Part shown: positions 1 through 9,170 of the stretch, piece after piece
Position numbering within the stretch: the first letter of the stretch is position 1
How the letters are laid out: every line of letters begins with the position of its first letter
Assembly (NCBI GenBank): GCA_938023035.1
Contig: CALIDI010000015.1
Span: forward strand, 1-63,768
Length of the DNA stretch: 63,768 nucleotides
Direction: 5' to 3'
Source of the DNA: an uncultured Leptolyngbyaceae cyanobacterium
Lineage (GTDB): Bacteria; Cyanobacteriota; Cyanobacteriia; Leptolyngbyales; Leptolyngbyaceae
Notes under the pieces: model-generated
Database searches by the model: none
Seen by the model: only the letters and a program-made list of their open reading frames with translations
What the model was told of the DNA's origin: nothing
Made by a program: the position numbers and the translations under genes

Positions 1-536
1 TTCAAGACGGTTTGAATACCCTGTAATACCTGATCACAAACGATGTCTGGCGTTTCCTCTGACTGGCAGGTGACTCGGACATCGGCTTGGGCATAGAGGG
101 GAGTGCGCTGCTGCAATAGCGATCGCAGTTTTGTTTCCCAATCAGCCGCGTGTAGGAGCGGACGGGTTTGATCATTTTGGAGGCGCACCTGGAGCTGCTC
201 AACAGGCACATCTAACCAGACAATGACTCCATAGCGGAGATAGCTCCAATTCTGCCGTTTAAGGATAATACCGCCCCCTGTTGCGATTACCAGACGTGTA
301 TAGGCCGATAGCTCTGCTAAAACCTGGGTTTCTAAGGTACGGAAGTGCTCTTCTCCAGACTCCGCAAAAATTTGAACGACTGACTTCTGGGCGACGGCTT
401 CAATCACGCGATCGGTATCACAAAAGCGATAGCCGATCAGCCTAGCGAGTTGCTGCCCAACCGTGCTTTTGCCAGATCCCATCATGCCGATGAGATAGAT
501 GTTTAAGCCCTGTAGCCGGGCAAGTTGTGCTGACAC
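1..536 (-). CDS. aroK: Shikimate kinase, partial at window edge
   Basis: Phosphorylates shikimate at the 3-OH with ATP in the chorismate (aromatic amino acid) pathway; cytoplasmic. I translated the minus strand from a GTG at 536, preceded by a GGGAG about ten bases upstream. The P-loop GMMGSGKST lies at residues 17-25, the DTD shikimate-binding motif near 40-42, the GGG motif near 87-89, and a lid with TRPLL follows. Residue 178 is still coding at the window edge, so only the last residues are missing (family about 170-190). No internal defect is seen. Confidence 0.9.
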   Translation of the reverse strand, partial: MSAQLARLQGLNIYLIGMMGSGKSTVGQQLARLIGYRFCDTDRVIEAVAQKSVVQIFAESGEEHFRTLETQVLAELSAYTRLVIATGGGIILKRQNWSYLRYGVIVWLDVPVEQLQVRLQNDQTRPLLHAADWETKLRSLLQQRTPLYAQADVRVTCQSEETPDIVCDQVLQGIQTVL

Positions 537-1113
537 AGAGTTTTCACTCCCAATCTGGGTTTTATTCCATCTTACGAAGTCGGGAGATTACTTTGGTTTA
601 ATGGTTAATGTAACAGTGAGAGATTTTACATTCTAGGCAGCGGCTCAGAGTGAGTTTTGCAGACAAAGCCGCCTTCATTCACAAAGATTCGAGTATTGGG
701 TGCAGGCAAACCATCGATCAGCGCTCTCTGGCTGTACAAACGGTTGGATTAATCCGACGAAGGTAACTACCCCGTAAAATCTCAAGAAAACCGTCTGTCA
801 TCTCAAGGTTTACCCTAGAAACACCAAGGATTCATCCCATGGATGTCGCTGAATCTGGAGATAAATCACCCTATTTGCCCTCACCCTAGCCCTCTCCCTC
901 CTTGGGAGAGGGCTAGGGTGAGGGTATAGCTTGCTTCCTGCAGGGTGGGTTACGAAGCTTGGATGCACTTTTTCGCTAAGCAACACCATCATTCTATGTT
1001 TGCCTAGGCTGCGAGGGTGAAATTCTCAGCTCAGCAGTTGGTTAGATTGACACTCCTGAGTATGAATCGTTGAAGGTGGCGATGGCTTCTGCGTGAATCG
1101 CAAGCGCCTTAGA
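537..1113. other. Intergenic region between aroK and the DUF4168 gene
   Basis: No convincing gene. It must carry the aroK promoter (reading leftwards). The only marked structure is the perfect 21-bp inverted repeat at 878-924, listed separately. Reading frames over the repeat are low-complexity and have no ribosome binding site. Confidence 0.6.
878..924. repeat. Perfect 21-bp inverted repeat (CCCTCACCC type)
   Basis: The left arm CCCTCACCCTAGCCCTCTCC (plus one C) and its exact reverse complement are separated by a 5-base loop TCCTT. The following bases, about 930-950, read TAGCTTGCTTCCTGCAGGGT and resemble bases near 56810-56830, so this is one member of a dispersed family. It could fold as a very stable hairpin in RNA on either strand, but no T-run follows. 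Confidence 0.85.
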
Positions 1114-1602
1114 TCAGGACTTCTTTAACAGGTCTTCGACCCGTTTTTGCAGGTTTTCATCTTTTTGCAAGATGCCTAAGATTTCCCCAAATCGCTTTGG
1201 CTCCATCTTTTGGGCAACAATGGCCTGATCCATTCGAGTTCTCGCAGATTTGTCGATCGCTTCTACTTGGGCCATGAGTTGCTCGAAGGTTTGTTTTTCC
1301 TGGTTACTAACCGGTGTTGATAGCTTAAAGTTAGGTTCGCGGCGGCTGCGGTCAATTTCAACAATGCGTTCAACTTGCATTCCTGAGGCTTGCACAAGTT
1401 TAAAAACCTCTTGTTTAGCTTCGTTGTCAATTGCAACAATCTGCTTAAATGCATTGGCAAATTGCTGTAGCTCTCCTTGGCTAATATTGGCCGCCGGGGT
1501 GGCTTGGGCCATGATAGTAGTCGATGTTTGTGCTAATGCTGTTGGCACCCCCATGATCAGGCCAGTCATGACTAAACAGCCAGCCAAAAACGTTTTCAAC
1601 AT
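1114..1602 (-). CDS. DUF4168 family secreted protein
   Basis: A 162-residue protein with a clear signal peptide: hydrophobic MLKTFLAGCLVMTGLIMG followed by an Ala-Gln cleavage region near residue 25. The rest is helical and polar and matches my memory of the DUF4168 family of cyanobacteria and other bacteria, whose function is not known. I chose the ATG at 1602 because a GAGG sits upstream and the signal peptide begins there; the frame stays open for 43 more codons upstream but these look non-coding. It is probably periplasmic and is transcribed alone. Confidence 0.7.
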   Translation of the reverse strand: MLKTFLAGCLVMTGLIMGVPTALAQTSTTIMAQATPAANISQGELQQFANAFKQIVAIDNEAKQEVFKLVQASGMQVERIVEIDRSRREPNFKLSTPVSNQEKQTFEQLMAQVEAIDKSARTRMDQAIVAQKMEPKRFGEILGILQKDENLQKRVEDLLKKS

Positions 1603-1855
1603 GATGAAGATCCTCAAGTATGGATGGGGATTCGCTGCAAAAAGTTGCAGGTTTGCCAGTAACACCAGCACGAACCCTTTCGTTTTAGTGTAGGTCGGGT
1701 ACAATTTTTCTGCACTAGGGCGATCGCGCAACGAAGATGCGATCTAGGGCAGCCAACCCCTTGAAGAAGGGCGTACCCGGTTGTTCGGGGGCATACTTAC
1801 CTTGCGAATCGTCTGTTTTTCTATGACTCATTTCATCCCATAACTAGCGCTTTTC

Positions 1856-3901
1856 GTGGTTCTCCCGCCTTCTCCATCCTCTGTTTCCGTGTCCTTGCCG
1901 CAGCAGCGCTGGAAAATTGCCCCAGCCCAGGCCGATGCGGCCCGCCAAATTGCGGCTGCAACGAATTTATCCCCGCTGTTAGCCCAGGTTTTGGTCAATC
2001 GCGGTATCACTGAAGCGGCGGATGCTCAGATTTTTCTCCAACCCGATTTGCAGGTGCTCCCTTCGCCCTTGGAGGTGTTTGCCGATTTGCCGCTGAGTCT
2101 GGAGCTACTCATTAATGCCATGAATCAGGGCGATCGCATCGCGATTTGTGGGGATTATGATGCGGATGGAATGACCAGTACTGCTCTGCTGTTGCGATCG
2201 CTGCGAACCCTGGGGGCGCGTGTGGAGTATGCCATTCCTAGCCGTATGCATGAGGGGTATGGTCTGAACGAGCGCATTGTCGAAGACTTTTATGCAAGTG
2301 GGGTGGCGCTGATTCTCACGGTAGACAATGGCATTGCTGCCCATGCACCCATTGCGCGTGCCCGTGAGCTAGGGCTGGCAGTGATTATTACTGACCACCA
2401 TGATTTACCTCCGATTTTGCCGCAGGCAAATGCCATTCTCAACCCTAAACAAATTCCAGAAACCTCTCCCTACTGGGGCATGGCTGGGGTAGGAATGGCC
2501 TATCTTCTGGCTCTCTCCCTGGCAGAAAGTCTGGGGCGAGGGCCGGAACTAGCCGGGTTGTTGCTAGAGCTATTTACCCTGGGTACTATTGCTGATTTAG
2601 CGCCGCTAACAGGGGTGAATCGCCGCTGGGTAAAACAGGGGTTACAGCAATTGCCTCAATCTCAACTAGCGGGGGTACAGGCCCTGATTCAGGTGGCCGG
2701 GCTGAGTGGTGCCAAAGATCTTAAACCCGAGGCGATTGGGTTTCGCCTCGGGCCGCGGATTAATGCGGTGGGGCGATTAGCCGATCCTCAGATTGTGATT
2801 GAACTGCTGACGACAGATGACCCGGCGGTTGCCCTGGAACGGGCGATGCAGTGTGAGCAGATTAACCAGCAACGGCAACAGTTATGTGAAGTGATTGAGC
2901 AGGAAGCGATCGCCCTATGTGAGCACTCTGATTTAGATGCTTTGGCCGATCGCGTGTTAGTTGTGATCCAACCTGGCTGGCACCATGGAGTGATTGGTAT
3001 TGTCGCCTCGCGGCTGGTGGAGCGTTATGGGGTGCCTGTCTTTATTGGCACCTATGAAGATGAGTCTGAGGCTTATATTCGTGGCTCGGCTCGTAGTATT
3101 CCAGAATTCCATGTCTTTGAGGCGCTGCAAACCTGCAATGGGTTGCTCACCAAATTTGGTGGTCATCAGGCGGCGGGGGGGTTTAGCTTTGCAACAGAGC
3201 ATTTGCCGATGGTGCGATCGCGGCTGCGAGACTACGCCCACACCTGTCTAAAACCAGAACACCTAAAACCTCTGGTGCAAATTGATGCCCAGGCCACCTT
3301 AGATCAGGTGAATCATCAGCTCTATGCTCAGATTGATCGGTTACACCCCTGCGGGGTCGGAAACCCCGCCCCCGTTTTCTGGAGTGCAAATGTCGAAATT
3401 TGTGAGCAAAAAATCCTGTCGGAAAAACATCTGCGGTTGCTGGTGCGGGATGCATCCCTGCGCCCTGGAGAAAAGCAAACGGCGATCGCCTGGCGCTGGG
3501 CAACCTATTTCCCATTACCGCAATGGGTGGATCTGGCCTACCAAATTCGCACAAATGAGTGGAATGGTGAAGTTAGCCTGCAACTCGAGGTCGTGGGTGT
3601 GCGCCTACCCACCCAGGCACCCGTTGAGCCGGAGATTGTCGAATTTTGCTATGGCGATCGCACTTACCGGTGTAAGCGTTTAGACCACCCATCTGGAGAA
3701 GAACTGCGCATCCACAATGATCGGGGGCATGTTTTAATCGTGCAGCGGGGGCAGCGTTATGGCGTGATCCGCCAGACTAACGGTGACACGGAGCAGGTTG
3801 ACGTCGCCCAACCCTACTATTTCAATCTAATTCGCACGGCTGTCAGCGCTCTTAACCAGAGGCATCACCCCACCCCTCAATCCATAGAAGTTTCTGATTG
3901 A
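1856..3901 (+). CDS. recJ: Single-stranded-DNA exonuclease RecJ
   Basis: RecJ degrades single-stranded DNA 5' to 3' in recombination and mismatch/base-excision repair. The 681 residues show the DHH phosphoesterase motifs in order: DYDADG at 100-105, TVDNG at 155-159 and TDHHDLP at 179-185, then the DHHA1 motif GGHQAAGGF near 434-442. The C-terminal part is longer than the E. coli protein (577 residues), as often seen in cyanobacteria. The start used is a GTG with no strong Shine-Dalgarno sequence, so the first 15 or so residues are uncertain. The TGA stop abuts a truncated MITE-like repeat (3903-4048), which may have supplied the present C-terminus. Confidence 0.93.
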   Translation: MVLPPSPSSVSVSLPQQRWKIAPAQADAARQIAAATNLSPLLAQVLVNRGITEAADAQIFLQPDLQVLPSPLEVFADLPLSLELLINAMNQGDRIAICGDYDADGMTSTALLLRSLRTLGARVEYAIPSRMHEGYGLNERIVEDFYASGVALILTVDNGIAAHAPIARARELGLAVIITDHHDLPPILPQANAILNPKQIPETSPYWGMAGVGMAYLLALSLAESLGRGPELAGLLLELFTLGTIADLAPLTGVNRRWVKQGLQQLPQSQLAGVQALIQVAGLSGAKDLKPEAIGFRLGPRINAVGRLADPQIVIELLTTDDPAVALERAMQCEQINQQRQQLCEVIEQEAIALCEHSDLDALADRVLVVIQPGWHHGVIGIVASRLVERYGVPVFIGTYEDESEAYIRGSARSIPEFHVFEALQTCNGLLTKFGGHQAAGGFSFATEHLPMVRSRLRDYAHTCLKPEHLKPLVQIDAQATLDQVNHQLYAQIDRLHPCGVGNPAPVFWSANVEICEQKILSEKHLRLLVRDASLRPGEKQTAIAWRWATYFPLPQWVDLAYQIRTNEWNGEVSLQLEVVGVRLPTQAPVEPEIVEFCYGDRTYRCKRLDHPSGEELRIHNDRGHVLIVQRGQRYGVIRQTNGDTEQVDVAQPYYFNLIRTAVSALNQRHHPTPQSIEVSD

Positions 3902-3902
3902 A

Positions 3903-4048
3903 GTCCCCCTCACCTGCTTCTCCCCATTCCACCCGTTTGCGGGAGGCAAGGGAGGGTGGAGAGAGGGACGTTGAGATGGCTCGGCTCCCCTTCTCTAAGG
4001 TTAGGAGAAGCGCTGGGGGATGAGGGCCTGCAAAGGTGACATGCTTTC
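3903..4048. mobile_element. Left-truncated MITE-like element (copy A1)
   Basis: The right half, from about GAGAGGGACGTTGAGATGGC to the end AAAGGTGACATGCTTTC, matches the two full 159-bp elements at 27651 and 48864. The left terminal repeat (GCATGTCAC) is absent; similarity fades at the recJ stop codon. No target duplication can be assigned. The rest of the 318-bp gap (4049-4219) shows nothing recognisable. Confidence 0.7.
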
Positions 4049-4219
4049 GGTAGCGATAGCCAGACTTCCGGTGACTTGCTGCTGACCGAGCCACATCTTG
4101 CCTTCCTGAGCAGAAATGAGGCTGAACTTTTGAGTGCGATCGCGCGGCTCTTCAGTGCACAGGTGATGCGAGTTTTGTGAACACCACCCAGCCGCATCCC
4201 CGACAAACCAACCCCTGCC

Positions 4220-4645
4220 TTACGCCTCTAGTTGACTAACCCAGCGCTGATACAACCCTCGGATTGCTTTCACGATAGCGGAATCCTCCAGCCCCCCGCC
4301 TTTTTCGTTTTCTAGAACTTGCAACTCAGTGAGTAGTTTAGCTTCCTCATTCGCTATCGTCCCATCGCTATAGACCAATCCGCTGATTGCTTCCATCAAT
4401 TGCTGATAGTCTTCGGCGGTGGGGCGATCGCCCAAATATTGACGCACCCAGGCATAACATTCTTCAGACTTAACCGGGCGAAACTCATAGAGCAATGGAC
4501 TGAGTTCCGGATCGTTTTCTAACTCCTGTTCGCGCACAATCCGGTGCAGATACTCGCGTTCTTCCGGCTGAATTTTGCCATCCAGCCAGGCTGCACCAAT
4601 TAAGATCTTCATCAGCGTTCTGACATCTTTTGCTTCAACCGACAT
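4220..4645 (-). CDS. TerB-like protein
   Basis: A 141-residue acidic, all-helical cytoplasmic protein. The pattern near the N-terminus (MKILIGAAWLDGKIQPEE) and its second occurrence (GLVYSDGTIANEEAKLL) is the paired 'x-x-DG-x-I-x-xEE' metal-binding signature of the TerB (tellurite resistance B) fold. The start at 4645 is favoured by AGGAG seven bases upstream; the frame is open for 23 codons further. TerB proteins in cyanobacteria are widespread and the role is unclear; nothing here suggests a ter operon. Confidence 0.72.
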   Translation of the reverse strand: MSVEAKDVRTLMKILIGAAWLDGKIQPEEREYLHRIVREQELENDPELSPLLYEFRPVKSEECYAWVRQYLGDRPTAEDYQQLMEAISGLVYSDGTIANEEAKLLTELQVLENEKGGGLEDSAIVKAIRGLYQRWVSQLEA

Positions 4646-4850
4646 GGGCAACTCCTGCTGAGGATAGGTGGATACCAGAGGCAGCTCTAACCGTTGCCAG
4701 TTCTGGAGAGCCAACGGCTGTCAGCCAATGACCCTAGGTGAAGGGCTTGACAGGATTGGGGTGCCCTGACGGGCTGACCAATGCTGTCATTTTGCTTTCA
4801 CTTCAGGTCTACCCTTATCTTGCGGCTAGTCGGTCATTATGAACCGGTTC

Positions 4851-6197
4851 TTAACGCTTTTTTAGCTGTGCCATGAAAAAGCCGTCCATATCGTGGCGAT
4901 GATTCCAAACTTTGACCCAGCCCGCTGGCTCCGCAAAAGCTTTGGCCGGATTCTGAGAATCCGGTGGTACCAACTGCCAGTCAGGGGAGTGGTGCAAAAA
5001 AGCTTGAATCACCTGTTCGTTTTCTGCTGGATGTAAGGTACAGGTGGCGTAGACTAGAGTGCCCCCCGGCTTGACCCAGGTGGCCGTTTGGGTGAGCAGT
5101 TCGCGCTGTAACTGGGCTAACCCCTGGACTGAATCGGGGGTCTGCCGCCAGCGCGCGTCGGCGTGGCGGTGCAGGGTTCCTAGGCCCGAACAAGGCGCAT
5201 CCAGTAAGACCCGATCCGCCTGCTGATAAAACTGGGGCTGATGGCGACTATCTCCAGAACAGATGCGGATGCTCTGAAACCCCAGGCGATCGCAATTTTG
5301 CTGGAGTTTTTTCAGCCGCGCCGGGGTGCGATCGCAGGCCCAGACGACACCGCGATCCTGCATTAATTCGGCCAGGTGTAAGGTTTTGCCACCGGGAGCA
5401 GCGCAGGCATCAATCACCACTTCACCGGGTTGGGGGGCCAGCAGATGGGAGACTAATTGGGCACTTGCATCCTGTACCATCCACCAACCCTCTGTAAACC
5501 CCGGTAAATTTCGCACGGCACCAGCGGCGGCAAGCAAGCGCAAGCCCTGGGGGAGATGGGGCAGGGGGTTTACTGGAATTCCCTGGCTTTGTAAAGCCGT
5601 TGCTACCTCTGCCACAGATACTTTCAGGGAATTGACCCGCAGATCGATATGGGGAGGATGGTTCAACCATTCGCAAAGCTGAGCCGTTTCGCTTGCTCCT
5701 AATTGGTCAAAGTAAACCTGCACCATCCAATCCGGAAAGCTGTGCTGAACGCCCAAACGAGCAATAGGGTCGTCGGGCAGATGCAGGGGATCCCTCGTTT
5801 TGGCCCAACGCAGATAGTGCCGCAGCAGCCCATTTGCAAAGCTGGCAAGACCCTTGAGGCCATTTTGCTTCACCAAATTGACCGTTGTGTTGACGGCAGC
5901 CGCCGCTGGAATCTGGTTGAGATAGCGAAGCTGATACAGCCCCAGATGCAAAATCAGACGTAAATCGGGGGGTTGCTGGTGGGCTGGCTTACTGGCCAGT
6001 TGGTCAATCAAAACGTCTAAAGTTCTTTGGTGGCGAGTACTACCGTAGACCAGTTCGGTAAAAAGGCGGCGATCGCGATCGTCTAGCCTACCCTGACGCA
6101 CACCTCGATCCACAGCTTCATCGGCATAGGCCCCTCGCTGAATGGCCCGCAAGGCCAGCAGGGCTAATTGACGGGGGTCACTGACAAATTCTGGCAT
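4851..6197 (-). CDS. rsmB: 16S rRNA (cytosine-967-C5)-methyltransferase RsmB
   Basis: Methylates C967 of 16S rRNA using S-adenosylmethionine. The protein has an N-terminal NusB-like RNA-binding helical domain (about 1-135) and a Rossmann methyltransferase domain. The SAM motif DACAAPGGKT is near residue 260, the motif IV DAPCSGLG near 333, and the catalytic-Cys motif TCTLHPAENE near 382. Length of about 448 is normal. I preferred the ATG at 6197 to a TTG five codons upstream, because family members start close to PRQLALLALR. It is transcribed alone. Confidence 0.92.
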   Translation of the reverse strand: MPEFVSDPRQLALLALRAIQRGAYADEAVDRGVRQGRLDDRDRRLFTELVYGSTRHQRTLDVLIDQLASKPAHQQPPDLRLILHLGLYQLRYLNQIPAAAAVNTTVNLVKQNGLKGLASFANGLLRHYLRWAKTRDPLHLPDDPIARLGVQHSFPDWMVQVYFDQLGASETAQLCEWLNHPPHIDLRVNSLKVSVAEVATALQSQGIPVNPLPHLPQGLRLLAAAGAVRNLPGFTEGWWMVQDASAQLVSHLLAPQPGEVVIDACAAPGGKTLHLAELMQDRGVVWACDRTPARLKKLQQNCDRLGFQSIRICSGDSRHQPQFYQQADRVLLDAPCSGLGTLHRHADARWRQTPDSVQGLAQLQRELLTQTATWVKPGGTLVYATCTLHPAENEQVIQAFLHHSPDWQLVPPDSQNPAKAFAEPAGWVKVWNHRHDMDGFFMAQLKKR

Positions 6198-6271
6198 GAC
6201 GCTTCGATGCAATGCGCTTGCTGGAAAAGGGAAATCGGCAGATGAGAAGCCCCCATTCTAGTCGCGCTGCA

Positions 6272-6919
6272 CTAAATGGGTGGTGGGTTACCAGTTCCCT
6301 GGCTCAACCACACTAGACTGCCTAGTACTAAAGCAGCTAAGCCTAAAGCAACCCAAACAAACTGATTGTCGCGGGTATTGACCTGAGTCGGATCGGGTGG
6401 CGCTGGTAAGGTAAAAGGCTTCGGTTCGGGTGGACGGCGAGGAGCCATCGAAGTAAAGCGAGAGGCACTTCCCCCTTTACCATCCCCTGCTTCTAAATTG
6501 GTTAAATCGGGAATTTGGGTGAGCCATTCGGGCCTCATTTTGAGCTGGGGCGCTTCCAAAATGTAGAGAAGACGCTTGCTCTGGCTGCGCGTCTGATAAT
6601 CAGGATGCCGGGTCAGCCGGCGACATAAATCCAGGGCTTGCGATCGCTCCCCTAGAGCTTCATAGGCGGTTACCAGCCAAATCTGCATTTCCCCTCCTTT
6701 ACTAGAGGCGAGGTCAACCAGAGCACAGGCCTGTTGCAACCGTTGCACCGATTGACGATAGTTGCCTCGTTCAAAGGCCGCCCTGCCTGCTTGATAGTCA
6801 AGCACAGCCTGGGAAGAATTGGATGCAGGGTACGGAGCGTTAGAAGGCGAATCGGGGGAAGTCACAGCAGGGTTTGGACTAGGCACAAATTTTATTTTGC
6901 CATGTCTATCCTGATTCAA
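6272..6919 (-). CDS. Membrane-anchored TPR-like protein, function unknown
   Basis: About 215 residues. The N-terminal 45 are low-complexity (Pro, Ser, Asn). Residues 45-125 have tetratricopeptide-like character (DYQAGRAAFERGNYRQSVQRL, then AYEALGERSQALDLCRRL). Residues about 188-208 form one transmembrane helix close to the C-terminus, so the TPR part probably faces the cytoplasm as a tail-anchored protein. The start is an in-frame TTG without a good ribosome binding site, so the true start is uncertain. I recall similar proteins in other cyanobacteria but no function. Confidence 0.6.
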   Translation of the reverse strand: MNQDRHGKIKFVPSPNPAVTSPDSPSNAPYPASNSSQAVLDYQAGRAAFERGNYRQSVQRLQQACALVDLASSKGGEMQIWLVTAYEALGERSQALDLCRRLTRHPDYQTRSQSKRLLYILEAPQLKMRPEWLTQIPDLTNLEAGDGKGGSASRFTSMAPRRPPEPKPFTLPAPPDPTQVNTRDNQFVWVALGLAALVLGSLVWLSQGTGNPPPI

Positions 6920-7261
6920 CCAAGCACGCGGCAGATACCCGCTTGCACGCTTGGCGCTGCGGGGTGCTAGCCAAAATCACCCAGCATTTGACAAGCTCGC
7001 CACAAGTCCAAACGAGTCTAGTCGGTAACTCTAAGCGTTATCAATGAAATCCACACTGGCTTTGTGACAGTGATAGCTGTATGGGAGATCGCCAGGTAAC
7101 TGAGTCCATGGGGGAGTTAAAGGAGTGCTACCCCTGCAACCCGGTCTCAATCAGATAGCGATGACCATAACTTGCGTTATCTTGAGGGAACTAGTGTTTT
7201 CAAATCGGGTTAAAGCACTCTACCGGCCTCGCCTGTTGACCATTTACCGGAGATGCACCAA
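6920..7261. other. Intergenic region, divergent promoters expected
   Basis: This gap separates two divergently transcribed genes, so promoters for both should be here. I see no repeat, terminator hairpin or known riboswitch. A GGAG at 7250-7254 serves the ATG at 7262. Confidence 0.4.
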
Positions 7262-7837
7262 ATGAATAGCCAGTTGCGATCGATTCCAGTTTTCTTAAAA
7301 GACTCATTGCGCCCTCGTGTTGTTGCCGTGCTGGCGTTGGCAGTAGCCGCTAGTTTTGGTGGTGCTATCTTGGCAGACTCGGTTGCTCAACCTGCTCAGG
7401 CCCATCCCTATCCCGGTCAGCGATCGCGCCAGCGTGGCCCACACCGCGATCGCGCGGTCATTCGTGTCTCCCCACCTTCCTACTATCCCTACGGGCACAG
7501 GTATGGGTACGGGTATGGTTCATCCCTATCGATTCAGTCTGGAGGGCTATCAATCACCATCGGCGGCTCAAATCCCTACCATTACGGCCATCCCCAACGC
7601 TTTTATCGCATTCATCCTGGCCGTCCCATTTTTGTACATCCGCCGGTAATAATTAACCCTTCGGTTTATCCCGAAACCTACTATTACCCCAACTACCCAG
7701 CGCCAATGACTCAACCACGGGTCATTCGCCAACCTGCAACCATTCGCTACGATGGTCAGGGCAATGTTATGGGGCCAGGCAATGAGGCCGCAGGAACGAT
7801 GATTCAAGCCCCTTTTGGGGTGCAAATGAGCCGTTAG
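7262..7837 (+). CDS. Secreted Tyr/Pro/His-rich protein
   Basis: About 191 residues with an N-terminal signal sequence: basic start, hydrophobic VVAVLALAVAASFGGAILA at about 22-40, then an Ala-Gln-Ala-His cleavage zone. The mature part is rich in Tyr, Pro, His and Gly (YPYGHRYGYGYG), resembling proline/tyrosine-rich envelope proteins. No enzyme domain is visible. The ATG at 7262 is used because GGAG lies eight bases before it; an ATG three codons upstream overlaps that site. Metal or surface binding by the His/Tyr region is only a guess. Confidence 0.65.
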   Translation: MNSQLRSIPVFLKDSLRPRVVAVLALAVAASFGGAILADSVAQPAQAHPYPGQRSRQRGPHRDRAVIRVSPPSYYPYGHRYGYGYGSSLSIQSGGLSITIGGSNPYHYGHPQRFYRIHPGRPIFVHPPVIINPSVYPETYYYPNYPAPMTQPRVIRQPATIRYDGQGNVMGPGNEAAGTMIQAPFGVQMSR

Positions 7838-8087
7838 GAGCGGGTGGTTTAACCCTGTGGGAGAGGTAGAGGGGCCGCTTGCCTCATGCATAGATGGCAA
7901 TACTAGCTAAGGTTAGGGCGAAATCCAGGGAAGGCACACGTGTTTTCGGCTCTGCCAGTTGCTGTGAAAAAGGGCAAGCTACGGTTAGGACGAGTTCCAG
8001 AAGCAAACCCCAGTCATGGATTGTGTCTCTGTGTTGCTTCTTTGTCCAAATGCTCCTGACAGACTTGAGGATCTTTTGAGAAAACGG

Positions 8088-9170
8088 CTATTCGTCAATT
8101 TGCCAGAGTTCTTTTGTGTAGTCCTCATCAAGAACTTGTTTTGGCCGCAATACTAGGATGACTTGCCCCAATAAAGGCTCGAGGGGGGGGTGCTCAAACC
8201 ATTGAATTGTCAGCGTTCCTGCCTGTTCAACGAGAAAGAAGCGATCGCCCTGCCAATCGCGCTGCGCCCGATCCACCACTAGCAAAACCTCCTGTGTTTT
8301 GCCTGGTAGAGGGGTGGGAAATTGGTCACTCTTAACCAGAAGTGCGACTGGATCGGTGGCGCTCAAAATCACCTGCCAGCCAGGAACAGCCACCCAGGCT
8401 CCGGTTCCAGAAAAGGTCACCCAATTAAAGGGGGCAATCTCTTCCACTAGGGGAATGGCTTGTAAATCGGCTTTTGTTAAAGGTAATTTGCCAACAACGG
8501 GTAATACCCGCGGCATTTGTTCGGCATCATCGAGGCGATAGACGGGCAAGCGGGGTGGTTCTGCCGCCGCCACCACAGTGAAGTCTGTAAGGAGTTGTTC
8601 AACGCGCTTACGCGCCGTTTCACTGTAGGCGTAGCGCAGCCCCTTCGCAATCAGGCGCGATCGCTCTTGTAAATCGGCCTGCTGTCGGGCTAGTTTGTAA
8701 CACTGGTAGGCGATCGCATCCCCCGGGTAAGGGCCAAACCCCTCTGGCAGGCTACCTAGCCGAGAAAACTCCTTGAGTGCTTTGGCTAAACTATGCATTT
8801 CATCAGCATCAATCTTTTTTTCGACCGCTAGTTCTGCCAGGGCTACCCGCTCGGTTTGGTTCAAAATTCGTAGCTCATATAAAACATCACTGCCCCGTTG
8901 CTGAAAGTAGGCAGTGGCACTTTCCGATAGGCCCCCCGACGTAATACTGGCATAGACCTGGGATGCAACAATCACCTGATTTTGGTGGATTGGCTCAAAC
9001 CCTGTCTCTTCAAAGATGGCTTGGGGGCTATAGCCTGCTTTTTGCAATTGTTGGCAGGCTTGCCCCCAACTCACCCAGTCTCCTTCCTTGCGCCGCAGTG
9101 ATCGCAGAAGTTGCTCTAATTCAGCGCTAGGCTCTGAATCCGTGTTGGGCAGAGGAGGTTGATCAACCAT
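8088..9170 (-). CDS. raf1: RuBisCO accumulation factor 1
   Basis: Raf1 is an assembly chaperone that brackets RbcL dimers during Rubisco biogenesis. The 360-residue length is typical. I recognise the N-terminal alpha-domain (LEQLLRSLRRKEGDWVSWGQ, QKAGYSPQAIFEETGFEP at about 17-66) and the C-terminal beta-domain from about 205 (LPVYRLDDAEQMPRVLPVVG). It is transcribed alone and no rbc genes are nearby. The ATG is preceded by AGGTGATG. Raf1 supports an oxygenic cyanobacterium with form IB Rubisco. Confidence 0.9.
   Translation of the reverse strand: MVDQPPLPNTDSEPSAELEQLLRSLRRKEGDWVSWGQACQQLQKAGYSPQAIFEETGFEPIHQNQVIVASQVYASITSGGLSESATAYFQQRGSDVLYELRILNQTERVALAELAVEKKIDADEMHSLAKALKEFSRLGSLPEGFGPYPGDAIAYQCYKLARQQADLQERSRLIAKGLRYAYSETARKRVEQLLTDFTVVAAAEPPRLPVYRLDDAEQMPRVLPVVGKLPLTKADLQAIPLVEEIAPFNWVTFSGTGAWVAVPGWQVILSATDPVALLVKSDQFPTPLPGKTQEVLLVVDRAQRDWQGDRFFLVEQAGTLTIQWFEHPPLEPLLGQVILVLRPKQVLDEDYTKELWQIDE

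Noticed and set aside
2-211. Open frame of 69 codons on the minus strand at the window start
   Set aside because: It is another frame over aroK, whose kinase motifs are in the frame I annotate.
1250-1693. 147-codon plus-strand frame
   Set aside because: Antisense to the DUF4168 gene, which has a signal peptide and ribosome binding site.
3183-3554. Minus-strand frame inside recJ
   Set aside because: Shadow of recJ; composition only reflects the opposite strand.
3910-4206. 98-codon minus-strand frame
   Set aside because: Lies over the truncated MITE-like repeat; similar frames arise by chance on such repeats.
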